From: Carex sylvatica
Taxonomy: Eukaryota > Streptophyta > Magnoliopsida > Poales > Cyperaceae
Length of the DNA: 29,901 bases
Direction: 5' to 3'
NCBI GenBank assembly: GCA_964058845.1
Contig: CAXKVR010000389.1
Location: 1 to 29,901, forward strand
Part shown: in pieces, positions 20,477 to 29,901 of the stretch
Position numbering within the stretch: position 1 is the first letter of the stretch
How the letters are laid out: every line of letters starts with the position of its first letter
Translations under genes and position numbers: made by a program
The notes under the pieces: generated by a model
What the model was told of the DNA's origin: nothing
Seen by the model: only the letters and a program-made list of their open reading frames with translations
Database searches by the model: none

Positions 20477-20531
20477 GACCGAACCGGACCGGATTTAGCC
20501 CCGGAAGTTTTGTCAAATCACTACTAGTAGT

Positions 20532-22330
20532 ATATTTATCATTTGCTTTTAATGTGCCTCCTACTGATATTGACCTAAGATAATGGCTTTATTAAATTTA
20601 ATTATTTTAAGTTCTACTACATTTTCAATCAAAAAAAGAAGAAGTTCTACTACAGTTAAGAAAATATTCTGATTCCAGTTGGCACCCTTAATAATACGCC
20701 ATGTTGTTTACTTCACATGGTCCATCCACGTCAGCATTAGAGAATGAAGGAAATGTTTAAAATCGTGGTTCATGTCGTGCCACGGGGATACATCATTCCT
20801 TGACCGCTAATCTTTCTGACCCTGAACATTAATTTATTATTTATCTTTTATAAATATATATTTTCCATCTAAGCAGACTGTTCGATGTTTGCTTTTGTGA
20901 TATATATATATATATATTTTTTTTTTTTTTGAGAAATGCTTTTGTAATTTTATTTGTCAATAAAAGAACGCAGCGGTGCCAGTTGAGGTTGCTTTATTGG
21001 TTGGCTATTTTATTAATTAAAGAGAAATATTTTATCTACCCGAATTTTCCATCTCCTAATTTTTCTCTTGTGGCATAAAAATCTTTGAACCTTGTTTTTT
21101 TGGGGGGCAACCTATTCCCATCAATCCTTTTATTTTTCTATTCGTTTCTATTATTCTTTCTTTTATGATCTCTCAATATACCGTGCTCACGAATTTTGAT
21201 AACTAAAAGGGGTTAACCAATATGATTTTTTTATGAAGGAAATTTGTACAAATTTAATTTTATAAAATATTCATCATTTTTAGAGCATTAAATTTATATC
21301 CTCAAATTATTAATGACGCGTGAATATTTATATCAGTGTCCTGACGAGCATGAAGCAAACACTTTCTTAATTTTAATTAGAAAACCTCTTGAATTATTTA
21401 CCAATTCGATAACTCACAAGAAATAAATAAGATTCTATTTATGCACATAGAGGATAGTTCAAATGCCTCTATTTTTTGCACCTTCATTGTACCTCCATTT
21501 TTAAAACTTTAATAATTCAAAATTTAAAACTTAAAAGTCAAACTAAAATTGTTGAATATGATATATCATTTTATCTATGCACATGCAAAAATCGTTGTCA
21601 TCAAGAGCTTGTAAAAACGTACTTATGTGGATAATTTCTAGACGTTGATTTTTCAAATGATTGATTCATATAAAAATAAAATTGAAATGTGATATTTTTT
21701 TTTATAAGCACATAGAGGAATAACATAAATCACATCTAATGATTTTATAATTATAATTATAATTTATTAACATTTTTAAAGAATAAAGGCATAATAAAGA
21801 TATAAAAAATAGAGTCATTTTAAATCCTCCTCATGTATATATTAGAAATAGCACCCGTTGTCTACTTGTCTTCACCATCTTTTACTTTCTTTTCGGTGGT
21901 CTTTATCAACCCTCTTATGTTGTCTTCATTAATTTCTGTATTTTTATTTCTTTAATATTATTTTGCTAACCCAGTGGAAGTTGGAATGAAAAGAAAAGGC
22001 AGCAGTGGGACTCTCAATGCAAGTAGCAAGTAATTCAGGCTACAAAGATTCCAAGGCCAGAACAAATAGCTAACAATTTAGTAATTAATTCCATGCAACT
22101 TGCAGTGGAAACCTAGAAAATGAAAAGGAAAGGAAAAGAGAGATAATTAAGACTGAGAGAGAACGAAAAGGAAGCGAAAGAGAAACAAAACCATTTATTC
22201 ATCTGTTCAAAACCGTGCCTTGATTAATTCCTGGTTTCACAATAGCAGGTTTTAGACTACGCCAACGGTTTCTTTCCTCCGATCGCCATCTCTCAATTTA
22301 TTGTTTCTTCAATAAATTAACCACTGGTGT
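20532..22330. other. Upstream region of the B-box gene
   Basis: AT-rich 5' flank of the plus-strand B-box gene. It holds a (TA)n tract at 20901-20917 followed by a T-run, a CCACGTCA motif near 20728 (an ACGT core of the type bZIP factors bind), and the inverted repeat at 21450-21832. No gene recognised. Confidence 0.5.
21450..21832. repeat. Possible MITE, inverted ends GAGGA...CTCTATTTTTT
   Basis: Left GAGGATAGTTCAAATGCCTC, then TATTTTTT; right, reverse-complemented, GAGGAGGATTTAAAATGACT, then CTATTTTTT. The arms match over about 30 bp with several differences. Internal phrases GCACATAGAGGA recur. No convincing target duplication, so this stays tentative. Confidence 0.4.
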
Positions 22331-22337
22331 TATATAA
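22331..22337 (+). promoter_or_regulatory. TATA-like element of the B-box gene
   Basis: TATATAA at 65-71 bp upstream of the start codon at 22402, which leaves room for a leader of about 40 nt. A (AGAGAT)-type short repeat lies in the presumed leader at 22377-22394. Confidence 0.4.
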
Positions 22338-22401
22338 TCAGTTATAAATTATACCTACTCTAATCTAACCAAACAAAGATAGAGATAGAGATAGTCGATT
22401 A

Positions 22402-23355
22402 ATGGAACGATCAATAGGAGACGGTATAGTGCGAGAAGGTAGCCGCAAATGTGCGTTGTGCGAAGGCGAGGCACGGATGTATTGCAAGTCTGACGATGCG
22501 ATGCTGTGCTGGGACTGTGATGCAAGTGTGCATGGCGCTAACTTCTTGGTGGCACGGCACACACGTGCCTTGCTCTGTCGCTCGTGCCGGAATCCTACTA
22601 CGTGGAAAGCTTCCGGGTCCCGACTCACCCCTACCATTTCTCTCTGCTCGCATTGTTGCTTTGGTGGTGATAATCATGGTGGTCTTCTCGAAGAAGGAGA
22701 GAGTCAATCATTGGAAGATGAAGAGGAGGATGAGGAGATTGAAAATGGAAACAAAGAAGAAGAAGAGGGTGATAACCAGGTGGTTCCATGGGGGATGCCG
22801 GTTGCTGCCACAATTGATCCACCGGTAGCAAGTTCATCAAGTAGTGATGGGTCGACACAGAAGCGGGTACGAAATGACCCGGATGAGCAGTCATCATCCC
22901 CAGAAAAGGTCAATTACTACTTTAATTTTGTTTTGAATAAATACAGATTTTATTGGCAGGAATAGTACTTATTAAAACAAGAACACAATTAAAATAATAA
23001 TGGGATCTCAAGAAACAAAATGAACACCAAATTAGCTCAATTGGGAAATGTGACTAACTGGTACTGGTATTGCAACTTTCTGTTTCAGGATGATGAGGCC
23101 GAGGCGACATCAATGCCGATACAGCAAATGGAATGTGACAGAATCAATAGAATTGTAGGAGGGGTCGACCAGGGGGTATATGCCAGAAGGCATTTTAGAT
23201 TGAGAAGGGAAAGGAAGAGATCAACTGCATTGTCACACACATCCGTGTCTGCTGCTGGAAGTCGACAAAATCCGACATTTTTGCCAACTGCAGTTGCCGG
23301 TGAACAGTCCATGTTCTGTTCTTCTGCCCGGCGGTCTATTTCGCCTCCTGAGTGA
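22402..23355 (+). CDS. Single B-box zinc finger protein, BBX28/BBX29-like
   Basis: Putative nuclear regulator; Arabidopsis BBX28/29 act in light signalling (BBX28 binds HY5). Exon 1 is 22402-22908 (ending AAAAG|GTCAAT) and exon 2 is 23089-23355 (after TTTCAG), phase 0, 257 residues. The B-box is complete: C17, C20, C28, D31, C36, C39, H44 and H53 in the spacing CX2C-X7-C-X2-D-X4-C-X2-C-X4-H-X8-H. A Cys-rich tail follows (LLCRSC...SLCSHC), then an acidic run (about residues 93-115), NQVVPW, and a Ser/basic C terminus. There is no second full B-box and no CCT domain. An alternative 3' end is possible: the stop overlaps a strong donor (CCTGA|GTGAGT), and splicing to an acceptor near 24699 (CCTGTAG) would replace the last residue region by only EFIPC. 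Exon 1 is certain; the C-terminal end is less so. Confidence 0.9.
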
Positions 23356-24757
23356 GTTCACCTACTTTTTTTTTTCCCTTTATAATTTCCTTTTGTTCTT
23401 TCAACAGTATTTTATTTAATTATCTGAAAAATGAAAAGTTGAACACAGTATGGGGTTCAATTGGGAAACATGATCAAATTGAAACGGATTAGAATAGAGA
23501 CTGACAATTATAGGATCACCATTCACCCACAAATTTCAAATAATTCTGATTTTTTTTTTCTGTAGTCAATTATATGGGTTTGACATATATTTTCGAACTT
23601 AATCTTTACTTTTTGGTCAATGTAAAATATATTTTATCTATTTGGCTATTCCAATTAATTAGCAATATTGACAGTTGTGATTTAAATTGTCAAACTCATT
23701 TTCTAAAATCTCTAAAATACAAAATCCATTATTGCATGATGCAAATTTAATTACAACACACACGCTTCATGTAATAAACTATCAAACTCATTAAAATTAT
23801 AATTTTGACTATTACGTAATTAACACTTCACTATTATATAACGTAGACTTAGTTGTTTATTTTTCTGGAAAAAAAAAATGAACAAATCAGCTCAAAATAT
23901 TTGGAGGATGGGAAATTGAAAAAAATAAAAATAATATTCCTTATGCTTAATGTCAAATAGGAAGCTTTCCTTTTTGTTGTTGTGTCCGGGTGGTATGACT
24001 AATGACTAATTAAATCTAAAACGAACGCATTGGATTACCTTGTTGACTCAGTACAAAAATGATTTTTAGAAAGCAAAATCATATAATTTAAGTCTGGAAT
24101 AAAGCAGATACACGGGTACGTATAAGAATATTGTGGATTGTTGCTTCTTGCGAAAAATTTAGCTTTGTTTAATAAACATGATTAACATATGGTTAACCTA
24201 ACCATGTCCGGATGATGGAAAATTGGAAATAATCTCATTCTATCAAAGGCAAACATGATATTCTTTTTTTTTTTTTTAAAGTGGGATCACTTGAGAATTC
24301 TTTATTTTGACAATAATGAAAAATTTTAAAAGGAAAAGTTTCTTTTGAAATGCATTATAGGCATGATTTGTATTATTTAATATCATGTCTATAAAAATGA
24401 TGAGATTTGATGTATGTTTTACCATACATTAAGCGACTTAAAAAATTGAACTGACTAAAATTAACGGTCCTTCACAGCATCAAACAATACTTAAATTGTA
24501 TAAAAATTGGTTATTGCAATATCCATATACCAAATAATGTACCTATAAATTTACTTTCAATTTTATATAATCTTTAAAAAAAATTATTGTCAAAGTTGTC
24601 AAGATTGTCATTATCAAGTCATCTCTCTCTTTTTTATTGTTCATTTTAGTAAAAAATGAAAATCGCTTTGATTAACATTGAAAATTTCTGTCCTGTAGGT
24701 TCATTCCTTGCTGAGAGAAACATAGAAAATCAAGAGGATAACTGAGCTACGAGACAT
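23356..24757. other. 3' flank or possible last intron of the B-box gene
   Basis: AT-rich, no open frame of note. It may be 3' UTR and spacer, or a 1.3-kb intron if the GTGAGT at 23351 is used as a donor and the acceptor near 24699 is used. No transposon boundaries were found until the MITE at 24767. Confidence 0.45.
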
Positions 24758-24766
24758 GCAAAGATG

Positions 24767-24984
24767 AATTCGTATCCTCTTCATTAACTCAAAAAAGAAT
24801 CTTTTTAGTTAATACGTCTGAATTGTCTGATAAGCTTTAAGATTTGTGCGAATTAAATTCGCACTAATATTAAAGACTCCTATGTTTTAGGCAGGAGCCG
24901 GATGGACTCCGTTTACAATCGGACGGCCAGTATCTATTAACTCAAAAAAGGCTCTTTTTAGTTAATGCAGACGATGCGGACTCT
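24767..24984. mobile_element. 218-bp MITE of the CGTATCCTCT family with 9-bp duplication
   Basis: Perfect flanks GCAAAGATG (24758-24766 and 24985-24993; a tenth base T also matches). Ends are AATTCGTATCCTCTTCATTA and the inverted AGAGTCCGCATCGTCTGCAT. Inside, TTAACTCAAAAAAG...CTTTTTAGTTAA is repeated near both ends, making two small hairpins. The 9-bp duplication points to a Mutator-like transposase. Same family as 6362-6541 and 6592-6699. It lies close to, and if the third exon is real just after, the end of the B-box gene. Confidence 0.87.
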
Positions 24985-24993
24985 GCAAAGATG

Positions 24994-25886
24994 TGTACAC
25001 TTGTACAATAGGCTTTTGATTTGATTTAATTTGGGTGGATGCACGTCTGATTCAGGTCGAATTACCTGGGACCAACCTAATTAATTATGTTGGAACAAAT
25101 GATTGATTTTTTTGCAATTTTGTAGACAATAAATGCTGCTTCTGATTAATAATTTCACCTGCTCCGCGTTACCAACCAAATATTATCAGATGTATTATAT
25201 ATACCATGCGGGCCATGTCTCAATGATAAGCGTCCCTAAATTTTAAAAAAAGAAGAGAAATTATTCGAAATATTCAAAATTTGCGACTATTTTCGCCAGC
25301 CTTGAAAAGATCAATAGATGAAATCTTTCTAATTTAGAAAGTGCTTACATCACTGAGAACGAAAATGAAAGAGCTAACGTATATTTAGTAATTAAATATA
25401 TCATCAGATGCGGATGCTCTAAGCTCCTCTAAATTTATAAATAAGCAGATGACGACTGATGGATTTGTAATTTTGTGCAAAGAAATATGCTGGAAGAGGG
25501 AGAACCGGACAAGGGAAAATTCAACAAATGTGAGAGTCATCAGAGCGTATTCTGTAATTCGTTCAGGGGGCAAAAATAAATAAATATGAAAATGAAAAGG
25601 AGGATGAGATATTAGTGAAGGCAAAAAAGAAAAGAAACTGAGCTATTCCGCAAAGAGAGACGATTAAGGAAGACTGAACTCCAATATTTTCAAAAGCAGA
25701 CAAAAAAATCATAAATTTAACAAATAATAAAATATTTAAACAAATCATTTATCATTCAATTTTTTTATCATATTAAAAAATCATTTAAAAAGATGTTGAA
25801 AGTGAAGATTACTCATATTGAACGAATGATATTCAAAATTGAAATGCTTTTTGGTAGTAGGCGAAAAACCTACTATTTTTCATTAA
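24994..25886. other. Intergenic region between MITE and nested hAT
   Basis: AT-rich with short overlapping frames on the minus strand (79 and 61 codons, hydrophobic, no motif). No gene recognised. Confidence 0.45.
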
Positions 25887-25894
25887 AACATACC

Positions 25895-27346
25895 TAGTGT
25901 GGGAAAAATAGCACGGCCGAGCTGGCTCTATCACGGAATGGCACGACACGTGTTAATGTTCTGCGTCGTGACTCGCGTGTCGCGTGCTGTGACCACCCCT
26001 TAATATTTTGGTCACGACATGCGAAAGATCCAATCACAGTACAGCACGGCACGCAATCACGGGAGTCACGTACAATTAAGACCGTTAGGTCTTAATCAAA
26101 TGGTGAATCTTGAAAAAACTAACTTAAATTATGAAAAAATAGTTAAACAATTACGTTTAGACATGACACAACGTGAATAGTCATAGCACGCGAGTCGTGC
26201 CGTGACCACCTCTTGACATTTTGGTCACAACACGGCACATATCACTTGATCACAGTAGGGGTTTGCTAACGGTTACGGGCCGGGCGGACCGGGTATACCC
26301 GGGGTCGGGCACGGGTACGGGTCGGGTACGGGTATCACGGGTATACGAGTATACGGGTATCACGGGTATTTTTTTCAAAACCCGTGCCCTGCCCATCTTA
26401 TACCCGTGCCCGTGGTACCCTTGACGGGCAGGGCGGTCTGGGTAGGGGGACCGGGCGGTCCGGGTACCCGGTCCGGTTTTTTTTTATTTTTTTATTTTTT
26501 TTTTCTCTGTTTTTTTTTTCTGTTTTTTTTTCTATTATTTTTTCTGTTATTTTTTTACGGTGTTGTACGAATATCATTACGTGTTTATAATTCGACTTTT
26601 AAAATCAAAATAGTTCAATATCAAATAGTATATATAAATAAATAAAATTTGTAACTTATATATAAAAATTATTCATGCGAAAATTTGTATATTTATTCGG
26701 CTAAATACAAATGTATTTATTTATTTCTTTACACCAGTCATTTAATTTTATTTTCAAATTCTCATTCTAATTATATAGTTTCATAATTTATTTATATCTA
26801 TAATATATTTTTTAAACGTTAATTTATTTTAAATAGGTTAAATAAAATATAAATCAAAAATATAATTAAATCAGAAACTTTAAAACAATAAATAAAAAAA
26901 CAGAAATTAAAAAACAGAAATTAAAAAACAGAATTTAAAAAACAAAAATTAAAAAAACAGAAATTAAAAAACAGAATACAAAAAAAGGGGAGAAATTTGA
27001 AAATTTTGAAATTAAAAAAAAAAAAGGGTACGGGCACAGGTATACGGGTACACGGGTTCACGGACACGGATACTAGGGTATACGGGTACGGGTAATCCGG
27101 TCCGAGTATGGTCGGATTTTTTTCCGAAAGGGCGTACCCTACCCGTTTTATGCCCGTACCCGTGTACCCGTTTACCTGACCTATACTCGGGCTCGGGCAC
27201 GGGTACCCCGGGTACCGAACACGGGTGAGTCAAATACGGACGGCCCGACCCGAATTTTTGCAACCCACTAGATCACAGCACTGCACGAGATTAAAGTCAC
27301 GACGTGTTAATCACGGCACAACACACGTTACGTTTTTTCCCCTCTA
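25895..27346. mobile_element. Outer hAT element with CACGACACG-type ends
   Basis: Perfect 8-bp target duplication AACATACC (25887-25894 and 27347-27354). The ends are TAGTGTGGGAAAAATAGCAC and the inverted TAGAGGGGAAAAAACGTAAC. Subterminal sequence is rich in CACGGC, GTCACGAC and CGTGCTGTGAC motifs in both orientations. About 440 bp of it remain around the inner element at 26256-27270. No transposase. Confidence 0.87.
26256..27270. mobile_element. Inner hAT element with GGGTACGGGTA ends, 1015 bp
   Basis: Perfect 8-bp target duplication GATCACAG (26248-26255 and 27271-27278), inside the outer hAT. The ends are TAGGGGTTTGCTAACGG and the inverted TAGTGGGTTGCAAAAATT. About 200 bp at each end are packed with CGGGTA/TACCCG repeats (GGGTACGGGTCGGGTACGGG), while the middle is AT-rich with T-runs and a tandem AAACAGAAATTAAA series (about 26895-26970). 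No transposase; the Phe-rich frames here are translations of T-runs. Confidence 0.9.
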
Positions 27347-27588
27347 AACATACCTATCTAAACATACCTAACAGGCATTTTAATTTTAAATTTTTTTTTT
27401 TTTTCTTCGACCTCTAGGTCTACAAGATTGCTTTGACAAACGAGCCATTCGATATTAGCTGCGCACAAATTAACCTGTTTCTTTGACCTCTGTGCTTTAA
27501 ACCGTGTAAATTTATATTCGTCTAAATTTATGTTCAGAGAACCATCATAAAATACAATAACAAACAAGAATGTGTTACAGAAACGCAT

Positions 27589-27594
27589 TTTATT
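27589..27594 (-). terminator. Poly(A) signal of the universal stress protein gene
   Basis: AATAAA on the minus strand, about 158 nt downstream of the predicted stop codon at 27754-27752, within T-rich 3' UTR-like sequence. Its position supports the predicted last exon. Confidence 0.55.
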
Positions 27595-27751
27595 CGATGC
27601 ATGATAAAAGTAGTAAAAGCACATCAAAACAAGAAACCAACAAGGTGGTTTAGCGAAGCTACAAAATCAAGACAGATGCAACAATAAGACATTTAACTTA
27701 AAGTTCAAACATACAGTAATTTAGCACTCAGTCACTTCACAATACGCTCAA

Positions 27752-29901
27752 TTACATGTCGAAACCAGGATTTCTACTTCTTTCTCTTAGCCGCTCAAGC
27801 TTGTTTTCACCTAATGTTGGAAAACAGAAAAACAAGAGAAGGTTAGGTTCTTGTTTTGACATACTGGAATACATCAATCCATTTCCCTGAAAATAAAGAA
27901 ATCAAAACATCATAACCTACAACACAAAAGACATCAAGTCTGAATCTTTAGAAGAACAAGGAAATCATCATGAATCCCCCCTCCCCCCTTTAAGAAACAC
28001 ACACACACGCACACACACACAAAAACCAAAAGAAAGAAAAATTAAAACATCTATCCCTGGGCATCCAATGCCCTAGCAGCAAACATCTATCATCCCTGGG
28101 TATCCGATGCTAATATTATACCAACAAAAATAAATCTATGGATGGGTGTTCAAAATTCAAATTTGGAATGTTTGATCTGGTACCGACAGCCTAGATGGCT
28201 AGATAGTTGCAGTATATAATAGAAACCGAACAAATCGAGGAGCAAGAAAAGCAAGAAATCCATGATAGTATTGAAACTTAAATACAAGTTACAGTTACAA
28301 AGAAAGTGTAGAGTACCATGAAATGAGATGAGCAGAACAAACAAGCTTCCAGTCAATCATCTGCCATGATTACAAAATAAAAATGCAGTGATCAGTTAAA
28401 AGCTAAAACAATTCATAAACATTCGATTTTAAAAACTAATCATACAAACTAGTTTCTTCCCTGATCTGATTTAATCAATGCCGTTCAATTTATAATAGGG
28501 CTGGCTTCTTATCTGATCTGGGCCTTCCATATTTAATCAGGCAGAAGAGAGGGAAGAGTGGCACAATAGTCTTATCAGAATTCAGAACTATGGTAGAAGA
28601 AGTAATATTGTGTATGGGGAATAACACTAGGATTAATTACTATTTCAATACATATCAAGGATACAACACATTACTGGAAACAATCCATTTTTTTTTGTTT
28701 CCTTAGAAGGTACTTCCAAAACTGCAACTCCAATTATGTTTCAATTTCTATAGACAGCAAAATGTAATGTACTTTTTAAGTTTCAATTAGGAAAACAAAC
28801 ATCTATTTAGACTGACGCTAAAATGCTTCGTAAAATTTTCAGTCTATCTTTCATTATAGAGTCAATAATTTCATTATATTCCTAAAAAAACTAACAAAAC
28901 TGTTTCAGTTCTAAGTGATTGAATATATAAAAACAAACCTTGTTGACAACCACAACAATGCTTATCAAAATTTAAAATTTAAATTGCAGATAATTGAAAA
29001 CCAGTTAATCATCAACAAAACAATTTGAAAATTGAGCAATACAATTTTAATATACTTTTGGACGGCTATTAAACATTTTTTGTCATAATAGGCCATTTGT
29101 CAAAGTTGCTGTCATATACCCCTTACCATGCTGTATATACATTATCACACATTTCAATGTCAAAAACCAGTTACAAGTTGTAGAGGTTAGATTTTGAACC
29201 CAAACAGTTCACCCTTATGTTACACAATCAACCAATGTTTTTGTTAGAAAAAAAACTATTCTCGGGAGTAATCAAGCCATAAAAAATTAGTTTCCAGCTT
29301 ATATGATGGCTAATGCTAACACAAACGTCGATGTCTAAATTACAAACTCAATTTGACTTGCATTCGATCATGTTGATCATATCACCATAATTATTTAGGA
29401 TTAGATAAAATAAAAGGAAAAAAGACCAGACCTTTCTTAATATCAGATATGGCACCAGCAGGAGGGGTTGAATCAGACTGAAAAACCGTGGCTGGAGCTG
29501 CCATACCGGTAACAGCATCATCAGGGTAACGCACGACCACAACAGGACACACACAGTGATGCACACAATAATCACTCACACTTCCCAATCTACCCTTTGC
29601 ATTCTTTCTAGAAGCACCAAAGCCCCTACTCCCCATGATCACGGCGTTGGGCCCCAGGCGCTCAATCTCGAGGCACAATCTCTCCTTCATGTCGTGATCC
29701 TTGACGACGTGAATTTTGAACGGGATATTCGCATCAACCAAGGGTTGCGCCAGCTCCTGCGCCTTTGTGGCGGTGAAGGCGTCAAAATCCTCCTCCCGTT
29801 TTTGCTGGACTTCCTCCGACGATCCCTCTTGGTCAGAGATGGAGGTGGAGCCCCAATCGGCGCCGTACAGGACTGAGGTGGGACGCACATGCAAGAGGAT
29901 C
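27752..29901 (-). CDS. Universal stress protein, PHOS32/PHOS34-like, 5' part outside window
   Basis: Small soluble USP-fold protein; Arabidopsis PHOS32 is a phosphoprotein of this group, but the biochemical role is not settled. The large exon 29901-29432 opens mid-domain with ILLHVRPTSVLYGADWG, then EEDFDAFTATKAQELAQPLV, KIHVVKDHDMKERLCLEIER, LGPNAVIMGSRGFGASRK, GRLGSVSDYCVHHCVCPVVV and VRYPDD. GSRGFG...GRLGS is the nucleotide-binding loop region of ATP-type USPs, with somewhat longer spacing than the bacterial motif. The exon ends AAGAAAG|GTCTGG. A predicted last exon at 27810-27752 (after a pyrimidine-rich tract and CATTAG) joins in phase and adds GENKLERLRERSRNPGFDM, then TAA. The 1621-nt intron between holds a CA repeat and no other exon I can recognise. 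The start codon lies beyond the right edge. The large exon is secure, the last exon moderately so; if that exon is not used, the frame runs on to a stop ending at 29391. Confidence 0.88.
27997..28021. repeat. CA/GT microsatellite
   Basis: (AC)n with one G interruption, preceded by a C-rich tract (CCCCCCTCCCCCC). It lies in the predicted intron of the stress protein gene. Confidence 0.9.

Larger units (their letters stand above)
19248..20523. mobile_element. Non-autonomous hAT element, 1276 bp
   Basis: The left end TAGTGGTTTGCAAA and the inverted right end TAGTGATTTGACAAAA are flanked by TTAGTAGT (19240-19247) and CTAGTAGT (20524-20531), 7 of 8 identical. Terminal regions are GC-rich with CCGG/GGTCCGG phrases (GGACTGGACTGGGCAGTCCG; GACCGAACCGGACCGGAT). 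The middle is AT-rich with a long A-run (20295-20319). A possible fragment of coding sequence lies inside on the minus strand. Confidence 0.83.

Noticed and set aside
22411..22913. Several minus-strand and alternative-frame ORFs over the B-box exon
   Set aside because: Shadows of the B-box coding frame, which alone has the complete zinc-ligand spacing.
26384..26645. Phe-rich plus frames
   Set aside because: They translate T-runs inside the inner hAT element.
27358..27627. 89-codon minus frame
   Set aside because: It covers the predicted 3' UTR and downstream flank of the stress protein gene and contains its poly(A) signal; no motif.
29556..29876. 106-codon plus frame opposite the stress protein exon
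   Set aside because: Antisense shadow of the well-supported USP exon.

Overview
This is a nuclear window from a eudicot plant. The genes have plant-style GT-AG introns, the spacers are AT-rich, and the families (S-domain receptor kinase, single B-box factor, PHOS32/34-type universal stress protein, MULE, hAT and Tourist transposons) are those of plant chromosomes. The species cannot be fixed from the sequence. No rRNA, tRNA or CRISPR was seen.

Only three host genes are supported. (1) At the left edge, on the minus strand, lie the first four coding exons of a G-type lectin S-receptor-like Ser/Thr kinase (exons 2334-1053, 819-694, 608-463, 300-90; the rest lies outside the window). (2) At 22402-23355 (+) is a two-exon B-box protein like Arabidopsis BBX28/BBX29. 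(3) At the right edge, on the minus strand, is the 3' part of a PHOS32/34-like universal stress protein, with a predicted last exon at 27810-27752 and a poly(A) signal at 27594-27589. The same three families sit side by side in Arabidopsis (At4g27290/At4g27300, At4g27310, At4g27320), so the window looks like a conserved gene neighbourhood swollen by transposons.

The ~20 kb between the kinase and the B-box gene is a stack of DNA transposons, many with readable ends. From left to right: a 719-bp four-part palindromic MITE with a 9-bp target duplication (3478-4196); a field of tandem repeats (4310-5170); two MITEs with CGTATCCTCT ends (6362-6541 and a fragment from 6592); a 4.6-kb two-gene MULE (6709-11305); an inverted-repeat MITE (12113-12347); a Tourist-like element (13994-14757); hAT elements (15344-16211 and 16911-17199); two Tourist-like elements abutting on one shared TTA, one of them with another MITE inside (17323-18396); and a hAT element (19248-20523). 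Between the B-box and stress-protein genes are a further CGTATCCTCT MITE (24767-24984) and a hAT nested inside another hAT (26256-27270 in 25895-27346).

The most system-like part is the MULE. It has terminal inverted repeats of about 135-150 bp, a near-perfect 9-bp target duplication, subterminal GGATCGG palindromes, a decayed mudrA-type transposase (DDE core plus SWIM zinc finger) on the plus strand, and a convergent plant mobile domain (PMD) gene on the minus strand. Both genes carry stops, and the transposase also frameshifts, so this copy cannot make either full protein.
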